The notes under the pieces are model-generated. The model made no database searches, was not told the DNA's origin, and worked only from the letters and a program-made list of their open reading frames with translations. Both the position numbers and the translations under genes were made by a program. From an uncultured Clostridia bacterium (GTDB lineage Bacteria; Bacillota; Clostridia; Oscillospirales; Acutalibacteraceae), in contig CANQOP010000002.1 of assembly GCA_947625485.1 (NCBI GenBank), positions 62,001 through 126,000 of the forward strand: 64,000 nucleotides of DNA, read 5' to 3'. This document shows, in pieces, positions 39,321 through 48,902 of the stretch; the first letter of the stretch is position 1, and every line of letters begins with the position of its first letter.

Positions 39321-39986
39321 CTATTTAACTAAGGTATAAAATCTTTCTACGGCTTCTTCAAGCGGATAATCTCTGCCGTAAACAGAAGATGAGCCTGCAA
39401 CAAAAATATCGGCGCCTCTTTCACGCATTTCACCGCAGTGATCCCAACTGACGTGACCGTCAACCTCAATTTTAATATCCATACAGGATTCATCAATTAT
39501 TTTTTTCAGCTTTGAAAGTCTTTCCATACTGTTCGGAGCCATAGGCTGACCCGCAAAACCGGGATAAACAGTCATAAGAAGAACGGCGTCTACCTCTGAA
39601 AGGTATTCTTTAACAGTATCAACAGGTGTGTCGGGACTTATTGCAATACAGGGATTAGCTCCTCTTTCTCTGATATTTTTTAAAACCAAGTGTGTATCAT
39701 CACAAGCCTCGTAATGAACTGACACCATATCGCCATCGTCGATCTCCATAGCGTCAAAATACTGCTGAGGTTCAAACGCCATGATATGAATATCTCGCCT
39801 GATATTTTTCATCGGCTTTTTAAAATTCCTTATCATATTGGTATCGAATGTTATATTGGGCACAAATTTGTTGTCCATAAAATCTATGTGCAGATATTCG
39901 ACTCCGAGCTTGTCGAGTTTTTCAATTTCGTCCGCAAGGTGCAGCAAATCGGCACACATTACGGAAGGTGATAATAAACCCCTCAT
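39321..39986 (-). CDS. Ribulose-phosphate 3-epimerase family, AlsE-like
   Basis: LLSPSVMCADLLHLADEIEKLDKLGVEYLHIDFMDNKFVPNITFDTN; DIHIM; MTVYPGFAGQPMAPNS; IEVDGHV. Metal ligand His/Asp residues retained. Confidence 0.85.
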   Translation of the reverse strand: MRGLLSPSVMCADLLHLADEIEKLDKLGVEYLHIDFMDNKFVPNITFDTNMIRNFKKPMKNIRRDIHIMAFEPQQYFDAMEIDDGDMVSVHYEACDDTHLVLKNIRERGANPCIAISPDTPVDTVKEYLSEVDAVLLMTVYPGFAGQPMAPNSMERLSKLKKIIDESCMDIKIEVDGHVSWDHCGEMRERGADIFVAGSSSVYGRDYPLEEAVERFYTLVK

Positions 39987-39997
39987 AGTTACCTCAA

Positions 39998-41050
39998 TCA
40001 GTCGTTTACGACCATTACCTTACTGTAAAATTCCGTGTTATTTTTCATTATTTCAAGACCCTCGTCCATATTTTCAAGGGTAAATTTATGAGTGATAAGC
40101 GGAGCAACCTTAACAGCGCCCGACGCCATAGCGTCAACAACAATGCTCCAGTCGCTCTTCGGAGTGTTGTCATAGCGGGAATTCCATGTTCCGTATACAG
40201 AAAGCTGTTTCCTTAGAATCTGCCAGTAGGTGTTCTGGGGGAAAGTAAAATCTCCGTGGGGATTGCCTACAAACACAACCTTACCGCCCGACGCGCAACT
40301 GTCAAGACAGTTTCCTGCTGTCACAGCAATACCGACAGCTTCAATTGCGACATCTGCGCCGTTTCCTCCTGTCTGCTCCATAACCCATTTTACAGGATCG
40401 CCTTTTGAGGCGTTAAAATAATCGTGAAACCCTAAGTTTTCGATAAATTCATAATTATTAAGGTCAGTACCCACGAGAAGCACCTTTTTAGCGCCCCACG
40501 CTCTCGCCCACTGAGCTATAAGCATACCGATAGTACCGGGACCGTATATAACAACTGTATCGCCGATTTCTATATTTGCGCGTCTTAACGCGTGAAGGGC
40601 AACCGCCGTAGGCTCTGCCATAGCGGCCTCCTCATAGGACACATTATCGGCAATAGGTACGAGATTCCATACCGGAACTCTTACATATTCTGCAAACGCG
40701 CCGTCCGAACGTGAGCCGAGATAATCGTAGCTCTTGCAGGTCTCAAACACACCCTTATTACAGCTTGTGCATTTTCTGCAGGGAATCAGTGGGAAAACCG
40801 CCGCACGCGTACCGATAAGACGCTCGTTTTCCTTGTTTGCAGCAGCAACTACCTTACCTGAAAATTCGTGACCGGGAATAGTTGGAAAATGGTATGTTCC
40901 GTTTACAAAAATCCTTGGTATATCCGAGCCGCAGATACCGCACGCCTTCACCTCAAGAAGAACTTCGTCGTCTTTAAGCTCCGGTATCGGATAATCTTCA
41001 TATTTTAAATCGCCCACCGCGTGTAAAACGCGTGCTTTCATTGTATTCAC
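39998..41050 (-). CDS. Zinc-dependent polyol-phosphate dehydrogenase (GatD/TarJ-like)
   Basis: VKACGICGSDIPRIFVNGTYHFPTIPGHEFSGKVV; CRKCTSCNKGVFETC; VVIYGPGTIGMLIAQWARAWGAKKVLLVG; LRKQLSVYGTWNSRY. Confidence 0.88.
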   Translation of the reverse strand: MNTMKARVLHAVGDLKYEDYPIPELKDDEVLLEVKACGICGSDIPRIFVNGTYHFPTIPGHEFSGKVVAAANKENERLIGTRAAVFPLIPCRKCTSCNKGVFETCKSYDYLGSRSDGAFAEYVRVPVWNLVPIADNVSYEEAAMAEPTAVALHALRRANIEIGDTVVIYGPGTIGMLIAQWARAWGAKKVLLVGTDLNNYEFIENLGFHDYFNASKGDPVKWVMEQTGGNGADVAIEAVGIAVTAGNCLDSCASGGKVVFVGNPHGDFTFPQNTYWQILRKQLSVYGTWNSRYDNTPKSDWSIVVDAMASGAVKVAPLITHKFTLENMDEGLEIMKNNTEFYSKVMVVND

Positions 41051-41064
41051 AATAAAACCTCCAG

Positions 41065-41763
41065 TCAGTCGCTTTCGACTATCGTCTTAAACGTATCTAA
41101 ATCCTCTATTGTTGTAATTTTAAAATTTCTTTCACTGCCCTCGACAAGTCTGATTTTCATACCGTGGCGGTATGCAATTTCACTGCTTCCTGCGGTATTG
41201 GCAATTTCCTCGTCAGAGGCAGAGTTATGTATATCAAGATATTTTCTGAAATCAAAGCTTTCGGGAGCTTGTCCTGCAAAAAGCTCTGAACGTTTTAAAA
41301 GTTTTTCTATATTTCTTCCGTTTGAACTCTGATAAATAGTATCCTTAACGGATATAACCGGCATAGCTCCGTCGTCCTCCGAAGCGCCGACAATACAATC
41401 GACAATAATTTTGTCGGACACCAAAGGGCGGGCCGCATCGTGAATTATACAAACCTTTGTATCAGGTGCGTTTTCTTCAGCACAGAGCAAACCGTTATAG
41501 ATAGAATGCTGTCGTGTTCTTCCCGAAGGAGCGTAACCGCAAACCTTGTCAATACCGTACTTCCCTACGTTTTCCTCAACATATGACTTCCATTCATCAC
41601 TAACAACAATAACTATCTTATCAATGTTCTTATGCTTTTGGAAGATTTCAAGGCAGTACACAATAATCGGTTTTTCATTAACAACAAGGTACTGCTTCGG
41701 GCGGTCTACACCCATACGAGAGCCTACTCCGCCTGCAAGGATAACAGCAGTATTCATACGCAC
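41065..41763 (-). CDS. IspD/TarI-family cytidylyltransferase
   Basis: AVILAGGVGSRMGVDRPKQYLVVNEKPIIVYCLEIFQ; IIHDAARPLVSDKII; VSVKDTIYQ; LKRSELFAGQAPESFDF; FKITTIEDL. Confidence 0.85.
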   Translation of the reverse strand: MRMNTAVILAGGVGSRMGVDRPKQYLVVNEKPIIVYCLEIFQKHKNIDKIVIVVSDEWKSYVEENVGKYGIDKVCGYAPSGRTRQHSIYNGLLCAEENAPDTKVCIIHDAARPLVSDKIIVDCIVGASEDDGAMPVISVKDTIYQSSNGRNIEKLLKRSELFAGQAPESFDFRKYLDIHNSASDEEIANTAGSSEIAYRHGMKIRLVEGSERNFKITTIEDLDTFKTIVESD

Positions 41764-41788
41764 CTCCGTGAATATTGAATATCAATGT

Positions 41789-41817
41789 ATTTTAACATAA
41801 CTATAGCGTAAAGTCAA
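41789..41817 (-). promoter_or_regulatory. Sigma-A-type promoter of the CDP-polyol operon
   Basis: Minus strand TTGACT-N17-TAAAAT. Confidence 0.6.
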
Positions 41818-41935
41818 TTTGGGACACACTTCCTCTTTATTATTTACGCAAATTTTCATAATAAGTATAAACTTTAATATTAATACTGTCAATTTTTGTA
41901 AAAAGACTGTAATATTTTTAAATATGTGCTTAAAG

Positions 41936-41964
41936 TTGCATTGACACTTACTTTATGATAAAAT
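41936..41964 (+). promoter_or_regulatory. Sigma-A-type promoter of CPBP-tadA
   Basis: TTGCAT-N17-TAAAAT. Confidence 0.55.
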
Positions 41965-41982
41965 TTAACAGGAAGTGATTTG

Positions 41983-42909
41983 ATGAATTTAACTGAGAAA
42001 AAAAATCTAAGAAGAACCTGCAGCGGTATTGGATTTGCGGTGTTTGCAGCTGCGGCTCTGCTCTATATAACATCCATTTTTATGAGCATAATCTCAAATG
42101 CTTTTAATATGAATCCGCTTAGTGCTACGCTTGAGCCTATAATAAGCTCTACCGCTTCTATTGTAAGCATATTTATAGTAGGAATGTTATACTGCAAATT
42201 ATCCTCATCAGATATGACAAAGCTCGTGCCAGTCTCACGTGTGCGTATGGGACTTCTGGTTCCTCTAATTCTTATAATTCTTACTGTCTCGTTTGTTTCG
42301 AGCTATATGACAGATATTTTGCTTAACAATCTATCATTTATAGGTATAACCGACAAGTCCTCATTAAATAGCGATTTCAGTAACGGCTACATTTTTATAC
42401 TGCAAATAATAAGCGTTACAATTGTTCCTCCTCTCGTAGAAGAATTTTTATTCAGAGGCATTATATTACATAAACTGCTTCCTTACGGCAGTACATTCGC
42501 AATTTTTGTTTCGTCAATACTCTTTGCACTGCTCCACGGAAACATCATTCAGATACCGTTTGCGTTTTTAGGCGCGCTTGCGATGGCATTCAGTGTGGTA
42601 AAGACCCATTCCCTCCTGCCGTCAATTATTGCTCATTTCTTCATAAACCTGGTAAGCGTATTATTAGACACAGCAGACTATTACGGGGTATCCTCAGGTA
42701 TTCAAAATACTTTTTACTTTATACTGCTTTTTGTTATCGTTCTGGGCGGTATTATGTCAGCCTTCTTTTTAAGCGAAAGAAAAGATTTTTTCAATATAAA
42801 GTCAAATGAATATAAATTCAAAGAGTGTATGGGAGCGTGTTTCAGCTCGGTGGGAATAATATTTTCAGGCATATCTTTGATTTTATTGACTGTAGTAAAC
42901 ACATTATGA
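41983..42909 (+). CDS. CPBP-family intramembrane metalloprotease
   Basis: VPPLVEEFLFRGIILHKLLPYG; FVSSILFALLHGNIIQIPFAFLGALAMA; HFFINL; multiple TM. Confidence 0.92.
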   Translation: MNLTEKKNLRRTCSGIGFAVFAAAALLYITSIFMSIISNAFNMNPLSATLEPIISSTASIVSIFIVGMLYCKLSSSDMTKLVPVSRVRMGLLVPLILIILTVSFVSSYMTDILLNNLSFIGITDKSSLNSDFSNGYIFILQIISVTIVPPLVEEFLFRGIILHKLLPYGSTFAIFVSSILFALLHGNIIQIPFAFLGALAMAFSVVKTHSLLPSIIAHFFINLVSVLLDTADYYGVSSGIQNTFYFILLFVIVLGGIMSAFFLSERKDFFNIKSNEYKFKECMGACFSSVGIIFSGISLILLTVVNTL

Positions 42910-43358
42910 ATGAAAAATTTATGAGACTTGCCCTTGAGCAAGCTGAGATTGCTTACAACCTAAAAGAAGTGCCTATCGGGGCTGTAGTTGTGAAAAACGG
43001 CGAGGTCGTTTCCGCTGCGTACAACAGACGCGAAACAGGAAAAAACGCTCTTTATCACGCAGAAACCGAAGCGATATACAAGGCATGTAAAAATTTGGGC
43101 GGCTGGAGATTATGGGAGTGCGAGCTGTATGTTACCCTAGAGCCGTGCCCAATGTGTGCGGGTGCGATAGTAAATGCGAGGATTCCGAAAGTTTATTTCG
43201 GAGCATATGATAAAAAAAACGGAGCGTGCAGTTCAAACTTAAATTTATTTAATATGCTAAATAATTTCCGTCCCGAATTTTCGGGAGGAATACTGGAAGA
43301 AGAATGCAGTGAATTAATTAAAAAATTTTTTAAAGAAATGCGTAATGCCGGCAAGTAA
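42906..43358 (+). CDS. tadA: tRNA-specific adenosine deaminase
   Basis: MNEKFMRLALEQAEIAYNLKEVPIGAVVVKNGEVV; YHAETEAI; TLEPCPMCAGAIVNARIPKVYFGAYD. ATGA overlap with the CPBP stop; start moved from 42825. Confidence 0.96.
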   Translation: MNEKFMRLALEQAEIAYNLKEVPIGAVVVKNGEVVSAAYNRRETGKNALYHAETEAIYKACKNLGGWRLWECELYVTLEPCPMCAGAIVNARIPKVYFGAYDKKNGACSSNLNLFNMLNNFRPEFSGGILEEECSELIKKFFKEMRNAGK

Positions 43359-43377
43359 CAGCTTGCCGGCATTTTTG
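43344..43377 (+). terminator. tadA terminator (stem includes the stop codon region)
   Basis: AATGCCGGCAAG/CTTGCCGGCATT perfect 12-bp stem followed by TTTT. Confidence 0.8.
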
Positions 43378-43392
43378 ATTTAACACCCGTAT

Positions 43393-44751
43393 TTAAAACT
43401 CGGTATTGTATATTTCCAAAGCTCTTTTTCTTAGTGTAACAGATTCATTGGTAATTTCCTCGTCAATAACATTATCGAGTAAAAGTCTCAGGATTCGTCC
43501 GATTATCTTACCGTCCGTTATATTTAAATGAATAAGGTCAGAACCGTTTATTTTCAAGTCGCAAAGCGTGTAACATTCTCCGTTTCGTATAATTTCATCA
43601 AAGGTTTTTTCGCACAGCCTCATATTATACAGCTTACTTTCTCTCTTGTATCTGGACTGAGCGGCAATATCGGCATATTGTACCTTTATCAGCTTTCTGA
43701 AGTTATCCTCACCTATACTGTTGAGAACATGCTTAATTTGTTTTTTATTATCTGTAAACCTCACGTCGTGATACTCTATAAGCGTCACGGCATCCTCGAT
43801 AAATTTAGCGGGGAGCTTTAATCTCTCGAGCACATTTTTGGCAAGCACAGCACTGAAATGATTATGCCCTTTAAAGTGGTCGCGACCATTTCTGTCCGTC
43901 CTGAGCGCCAAGGGTTTCCCTATATCATGCAATAGCATTACTGTTCTCAAAAGCGGTTCTGGCTCAATTGCCGCTACAGCCGCGGTGGTGTGCTTCCACA
44001 CAGTACGGTTGTGGTGCGGGGTATTTTGCTCACAGTCAAATGTTGCGACAATTTCAGGAAGAAAAACGGCGATAACATCTCTGTATCTTCTGAGCAGAAA
44101 GTTCACATTATCTCCGCACAGAAATTTAAGAAATTCGCTTGATATTCTCTCGACAGAAATTTTACTAAGTCCTAATTTATTTTTTAAAATCGAAGCTGAT
44201 GTCTTATTTTCTATGCTAAAGCTGTACATGGACGCAAACCTAAGCGCTCTAAGTATTCTGAGCGCGTCCTCTGAAAACCTCACATCAGCGTTACCCACAC
44301 ATCTAAGCGCCTTATACTTTAAATCAGTTGCGCCGTTAAAAGGATCTATAAGACCTCTTTTATCGTTATACGCCATAGCGTTAACGGTAAAATCACGTCT
44401 GGAGAGGTCTAGCTCAATTCTGTCCGTAAAGGTAACATTATCTGGGTGACGGCTGTCGCAATATTCGCCGTCAATTCTGTAGGTAGTAATTTCGTATGTT
44501 TCATCATCTATTACTACTCCGACAGTTCCGTGCTTTTCGCCTATAGTAACGAGCTGAAAGCCTTCAAAACACCTTTTAATCTCGTCGGATTTAGCAGAGG
44601 TTGTTATATCCCAATCCTTAGGCTCAATTTCAAGTAAGCTGTCACGCACACAGCCGCCGACAACGAAAGCCTCACAACCGTTGCTTTCAAGCTTATTTAT
44701 AATATAATTTACGTTTTTCGGGATTGTAATTTCCATAGTTTTCTCCGACAC
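43393..44751 (-). CDS. cca: tRNA nucleotidyltransferase (CCA-adding) with HD domain
   Basis: EAFVVGGCVRDSLLEIEPKDWDITTSA; RRDFTVNAMAYN; SEDALRILRALRFAS; LLHDIGKP. Confidence 0.94.
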   Translation of the reverse strand: MSEKTMEITIPKNVNYIINKLESNGCEAFVVGGCVRDSLLEIEPKDWDITTSAKSDEIKRCFEGFQLVTIGEKHGTVGVVIDDETYEITTYRIDGEYCDSRHPDNVTFTDRIELDLSRRDFTVNAMAYNDKRGLIDPFNGATDLKYKALRCVGNADVRFSEDALRILRALRFASMYSFSIENKTSASILKNKLGLSKISVERISSEFLKFLCGDNVNFLLRRYRDVIAVFLPEIVATFDCEQNTPHHNRTVWKHTTAAVAAIEPEPLLRTVMLLHDIGKPLALRTDRNGRDHFKGHNHFSAVLAKNVLERLKLPAKFIEDAVTLIEYHDVRFTDNKKQIKHVLNSIGEDNFRKLIKVQYADIAAQSRYKRESKLYNMRLCEKTFDEIIRNGECYTLCDLKINGSDLIHLNITDGKIIGRILRLLLDNVIDEEITNESVTLRKRALEIYNTEF

Positions 44752-44810
44752 AGAATTATATATTATATTGATTATAACATTAAAAACAAGCGGTTGGCAA
44801 TGCCGGTCTC

Positions 44811-45227
44811 TTATAAATTCGACAAATATTCTGAAATTAAACCGTTATTTCCCTTTGACTGTCTTTTTAAGACAAAAATATACAGTATTTCTGCAGCGAC
44901 AATTAATATGGGCGTGATAGCTGAGCTAAAAGAACCGTTTATAACTGCCATAACTATGCTTTCAACCGCAATTAAAAACAATATTAACAACAGTACAAAT
45001 ACATAGTTAGACATTCTGAAAGAGCCGCATATCCTTCCGCCTTCAAAATTTCCGTAAAAGCATTCTGACATAAATCCCGAGTGCTTTCCAAAGTCGTCCT
45101 CAATGTATAAGTTAAGCTTATTTCCTTTTATACTGCCGCCGAGACGAAATCCGCTTTTGAGATATTTTTTATTTATATCATTTTTAACAATCTCTCTTGC
45201 GCCGTCCGTTTTAAGGTTAAAAATCAT
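44811..45227 (-). CDS. Hypothetical membrane protein
   Basis: Two predicted TM segments near the C-terminus; 11-nt gap from the upstream P-type ATPase gene; no family recognised. Confidence 0.6.
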   Translation of the reverse strand: MIFNLKTDGAREIVKNDINKKYLKSGFRLGGSIKGNKLNLYIEDDFGKHSGFMSECFYGNFEGGRICGSFRMSNYVFVLLLILFLIAVESIVMAVINGSFSSAITPILIVAAEILYIFVLKRQSKGNNGLISEYLSNL

Positions 45228-45238
45228 TATTGTTCTCC

Positions 45239-47554
45239 TTACGATTTAATATATCTGCTGCTTACAGTGTATAAAATGTTATAAGCAATAATTGAAATTC
45301 CTGACAGTATTGAAAGTAAAATCAGAGCATAAGGCGATAACGAAACGATATTGAACAACTCGCCGAAAACAAGTATACCTACAGACAGACCGCCTATAAC
45401 GACCGCAATAAGCGCGCCTCTGAGTAGGTTTATTGGAATTGACAGTCTAATTACCATCATAACGCCTATAAGAGAAGTAAGAATAACAGCCATTGTGGAA
45501 AACTCTTCGTAACTAAAGTTTTTCATAAAGAATAGAAGAGTCACTATATTTACCACAACCATAAGCGCGGCGCTCCACGCCCGAAGAATTACATTTTTTA
45601 TAAACTTACCCTGAATCCTGTTTTTGTTAGGCTGCAAAGCAAGCACAAAGGACGGAAGTCCGATAGTAAACGCGCTTATAAGAGAAAGCTGTAACGGCTG
45701 AAAAGGATAATTTATATTAACAAATATGAATATAAATGCAAGAATAATCGAGTACAATGTCTTTACAATAAAAAGTGAAGCACTGCGCTGTATATTATTT
45801 ATGGAGCGTCTCCCCTCTGCCACGACCTTCGGCATAGAACCGAAATTGTTATCAATCAGGACAAGCTGAGAAATATTCTTAGCTGCGTCTGAACCCGACG
45901 CGATTGCAATACTGCAATCCGCCTCTTTAAGCGCGAGTACATCGTTCACTCCGTCTCCTGTCATAGCTACGGTATGACCGTTAGCTTTAAGCGCCTGAAC
46001 AAAGGAACGTTTCTGCTGAGGCGTAACCCTGCCGAAAACAGTATTTTCTTCAATAGCTTCTTTTAATTTTTCGTCAGTATCGAGTGTAGCAGCGTCTACG
46101 GATTTATCGGTATTCGGTATTCCTACGGAAGCCGCAATCCTCTCAGCCGTTTTATTATTGTCTCCGGAAATGACCTTTAACTGAACGCCCTGCTCCTTAA
46201 AAAAGTTAATGGTTTTTTCGGCGTTATCTCTGATTTTATCCTTTATTTTAATAAGGGCTAAGGGCTTTAGATTTTCGGGTAAGGTATTGTTATTCTTAAA
46301 TTTTTCATCGCTTACTGCAAGTGTAACCACTCTGAACTCATCGGGAATTCTCTTAATTTTTTTAAATATTTCTGTAAAAGAATTATCAAAAATACATTCC
46401 GCAGCTCCAAGCACATAAGCTCTGCTATCCTCAAGCTCAGCGCCTGACCATTTCTTTTCCGATGAGAACGGAATTACCATTTCAGCCTTTAACGCACCGC
46501 AATTTATGTAACTGTCAATCGCGGCAATTGTCGAGTTATTATCCATTGAACTCTCTGCCAATGATTTCAGAACCTCGTCAACATAATCGGTATCGTTATC
46601 AAGATAATCAATATCGACAACCTCGAGCTCGCCTGTTGTTATCGTTCCGGTTTTATCCAGACAGAGTACATCCACCCTCGCGAGAGTCTCAATACAGAAC
46701 AACTGTTGGACAAGAACTTTGTGCCGTGCAAGCCTTATTACAGATACAGCGAGCACCGTACTTGTAAGTAAAATCAATCCCTCGGGTATCATACCTATAA
46801 GCGCGGCTACGGTACTTACAACCGCGTCATAAACGCTTATATGATTAAAGAAGTGCTGATTAACAAATAGAGCAATACCCATCGGGAAAATCGCAATAGA
46901 ACAAAATGTGATTATCTTTCCGAGAGTATTCATTATTTCGGAATTAATTTTCTTGGAATAAGACGCCTCCTGATGAAGTTTTGTCGCGTAGTTATCCTTT
47001 CCTATATGTATAACCTTGACATACACTTCTCCCGAGGAGACAAAACTGCCCGACATTAGATTGTCCCCAATATTTTTTTCTATCAGGTCGCTTTCTCCCG
47101 TCAACAAACTTTCATTTGCATAGCAAAATCCGTCGATTATCTCGCAATCGCAGGGAATTTGCATTCCGGAACGAAGAATAATAATATCGTCAATAACAAT
47201 ATTGTCAATAGAAATATTTTGAATTTCTCTGTTTCTAACAACGTTAACATTGCTTGATACGACGATTGAGAGCTTGTCCACGGCGCGCTTGGAACGGATT
47301 TCTTGAACAATACCGACGATAGTATTGCAAAAAACGACTCCCATAAAGAGCATATTCTTGTGCGAACCTACAATAAGAAGCAGTAACATAAGAAAAAGAT
47401 TTAAAAGATTAAAAAGCGTTATTGTGTTGTCAAAAATAATTCGTTTAATTGATTTAGATTTCGATTGAGAATTTTTGTTGACAAGTCCCTTTTCGACTCT
47501 ATCCTTAACCTCAGAGTCCGAAAGTCCGAGACTTATTACCTTATTTTTTTTCAT
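45239..47554 (-). CDS. Cation-translocating P-type ATPase (CtpE-like)
   Basis: NESLLTGESDLIEKN; VLCLDKTGTITTGE; AMTGDGVNDVLALKEADCSIAI; IPEGLILLTST TM4 motif. Confidence 0.9.
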   Translation of the reverse strand: MKKNKVISLGLSDSEVKDRVEKGLVNKNSQSKSKSIKRIIFDNTITLFNLLNLFLMLLLLIVGSHKNMLFMGVVFCNTIVGIVQEIRSKRAVDKLSIVVSSNVNVVRNREIQNISIDNIVIDDIIILRSGMQIPCDCEIIDGFCYANESLLTGESDLIEKNIGDNLMSGSFVSSGEVYVKVIHIGKDNYATKLHQEASYSKKINSEIMNTLGKIITFCSIAIFPMGIALFVNQHFFNHISVYDAVVSTVAALIGMIPEGLILLTSTVLAVSVIRLARHKVLVQQLFCIETLARVDVLCLDKTGTITTGELEVVDIDYLDNDTDYVDEVLKSLAESSMDNNSTIAAIDSYINCGALKAEMVIPFSSEKKWSGAELEDSRAYVLGAAECIFDNSFTEIFKKIKRIPDEFRVVTLAVSDEKFKNNNTLPENLKPLALIKIKDKIRDNAEKTINFFKEQGVQLKVISGDNNKTAERIAASVGIPNTDKSVDAATLDTDEKLKEAIEENTVFGRVTPQQKRSFVQALKANGHTVAMTGDGVNDVLALKEADCSIAIASGSDAAKNISQLVLIDNNFGSMPKVVAEGRRSINNIQRSASLFIVKTLYSIILAFIFIFVNINYPFQPLQLSLISAFTIGLPSFVLALQPNKNRIQGKFIKNVILRAWSAALMVVVNIVTLLFFMKNFSYEEFSTMAVILTSLIGVMMVIRLSIPINLLRGALIAVVIGGLSVGILVFGELFNIVSLSPYALILLSILSGISIIAYNILYTVSSRYIKS

Positions 47555-47631
47555 AGCTACCTCAATAAATGTCTTTATTGAAAAATTTTGAAAAAATCAA
47601 CAAAGTATTTCGGTTAAATAAAATATTCTTA

Positions 47632-47645
47632 GCAAAATATTTTGC
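47632..47645. repeat. 14-bp perfect palindrome in divergent promoter region
   Basis: GCAAAATATTTTGC between the P-type ATPase (-) and spoIVB (+). Confidence 0.6.
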
Positions 47646-47720
47646 AGTACGATTTGTTTCCATACTATTATACACCACCTTGTCAAAAAATAATAGAGCA
47701 AAATGAAAGGTGGTGAACAA

Positions 47721-48734
47721 ATGGCAAAAAATGTATCCAAAAAAAAATTAAAACTAATTTCTGTGGTGCTTGTTTTTATTTTCTTCTTATTTACAGCAAT
47801 AATTCCCGCACAAGCTAAAACTGATAAGGTAATTATTGGCGGTGAATCCTTCGGTCTTAAACTTTATTGCAGGGGCGTAATGGTAACGCGGCTTGAAAGC
47901 TTTGAATGCGGAAATGCTTATGTATGCCCCGCGAAAAAGGCTGGAGTAGAAAAGGGAGATATAATTACAAGCATAAACAACACAAAAGTAAAGAGCAACG
48001 AACAGGTAAACAACATTATCAAAAATTGCGAAGGCAATAAGCTCAGGCTAAGTATATTAAGAAACGAAGGTAAGCTTAATATCGAAATAATTCCTGAGCT
48101 TAATGATCAAGGTGAGTATTACGCAGGAATGTGGGTGCGCGACAGCTGCGCAGGAATCGGCACAATAAGCTACTACGACGCAGAAACCAAAACCTACGGA
48201 GCACTAGGTCACGGAATCTGTGATGTAGATACAGGAAGTCTGATGACTACGGACAGCGGCGAAATATTGAGCGCGTCTATTACAAGCATTACAAAGTCGA
48301 AAGATAACAGTATAGGAACACTCAACGGCTATTTTACCGACGACAGTATAGGCACAATAACCGACAACACACCTCTCGGTATTCACGGAAAATTAAATGC
48401 AATTCCTGAAAGCGGAAAAATGTATGACGTCGCCGAAAGCAATGAACTCAGAACCGGAAAAGCATATATGTACTCAACTCTTGACGGTACAACACCCCAA
48501 AAATTTGAAGTAGAAATTATAAGTATATGCAATAACAACAGTAACACAAACAGAAATTTTATAATTAAGGTAACAGACAAAAACCTTCTTGAAAAAACAG
48601 GAGGTATTGTTCAAGGTATGAGCGGCAGTCCTATAGTACAAAACGAAAAGTTTGTGGGTGCTTTGACTCACGTCTTTCTGGAAAATTGTACCGAGGGCTA
48701 CGGAATACTCGCCGAAAATATAATTTCAGACTAA
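47721..48734 (+). CDS. spoIVB: SpoIVB peptidase (S55)
   Basis: PDZ (PAKKAGVEKGDIITSINNTKV); YGALGHGICD; IVQGMSGSPIVQNEKFVGALTHVFLENCTEGYGI; adjacent to spo0A. ATG at 47721 has SD AAAGGTGGTG. Confidence 0.95.
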   Translation: MAKNVSKKKLKLISVVLVFIFFLFTAIIPAQAKTDKVIIGGESFGLKLYCRGVMVTRLESFECGNAYVCPAKKAGVEKGDIITSINNTKVKSNEQVNNIIKNCEGNKLRLSILRNEGKLNIEIIPELNDQGEYYAGMWVRDSCAGIGTISYYDAETKTYGALGHGICDVDTGSLMTTDSGEILSASITSITKSKDNSIGTLNGYFTDDSIGTITDNTPLGIHGKLNAIPESGKMYDVAESNELRTGKAYMYSTLDGTTPQKFEVEIISICNNNSNTNRNFIIKVTDKNLLEKTGGIVQGMSGSPIVQNEKFVGALTHVFLENCTEGYGILAENIISD

Positions 48735-48739
48735 ATTTG

Positions 48740-48763
48740 CCCTACCGACTTCGGTAGGGTTAC
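48740..48763 (+). terminator. Possible terminator after spoIVB
   Basis: CCCTACCG-ACTT-CGGTAGGG hairpin; only a short T tract. Confidence 0.5.
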
Positions 48764-48902
48764 ATACTTCTGCAAATAAAGTCGATATTTTGTGTCGTAT
48801 ATTAATGCAATATACAATATATTGTGGTAATTTTTAGAAAAATGAAAACACAAAAAAATATTTTAATTAAAATTTAAAAAACTTTTTTGGAAACTATTGC
48901 CA

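Noticed and set aside
42825-42905. 27-aa N-terminal extension of tadA
   Set aside because: Overlaps the CPBP gene; the ATG at 42906 forms a standard ATGA coupling and matches TadA N-termini.
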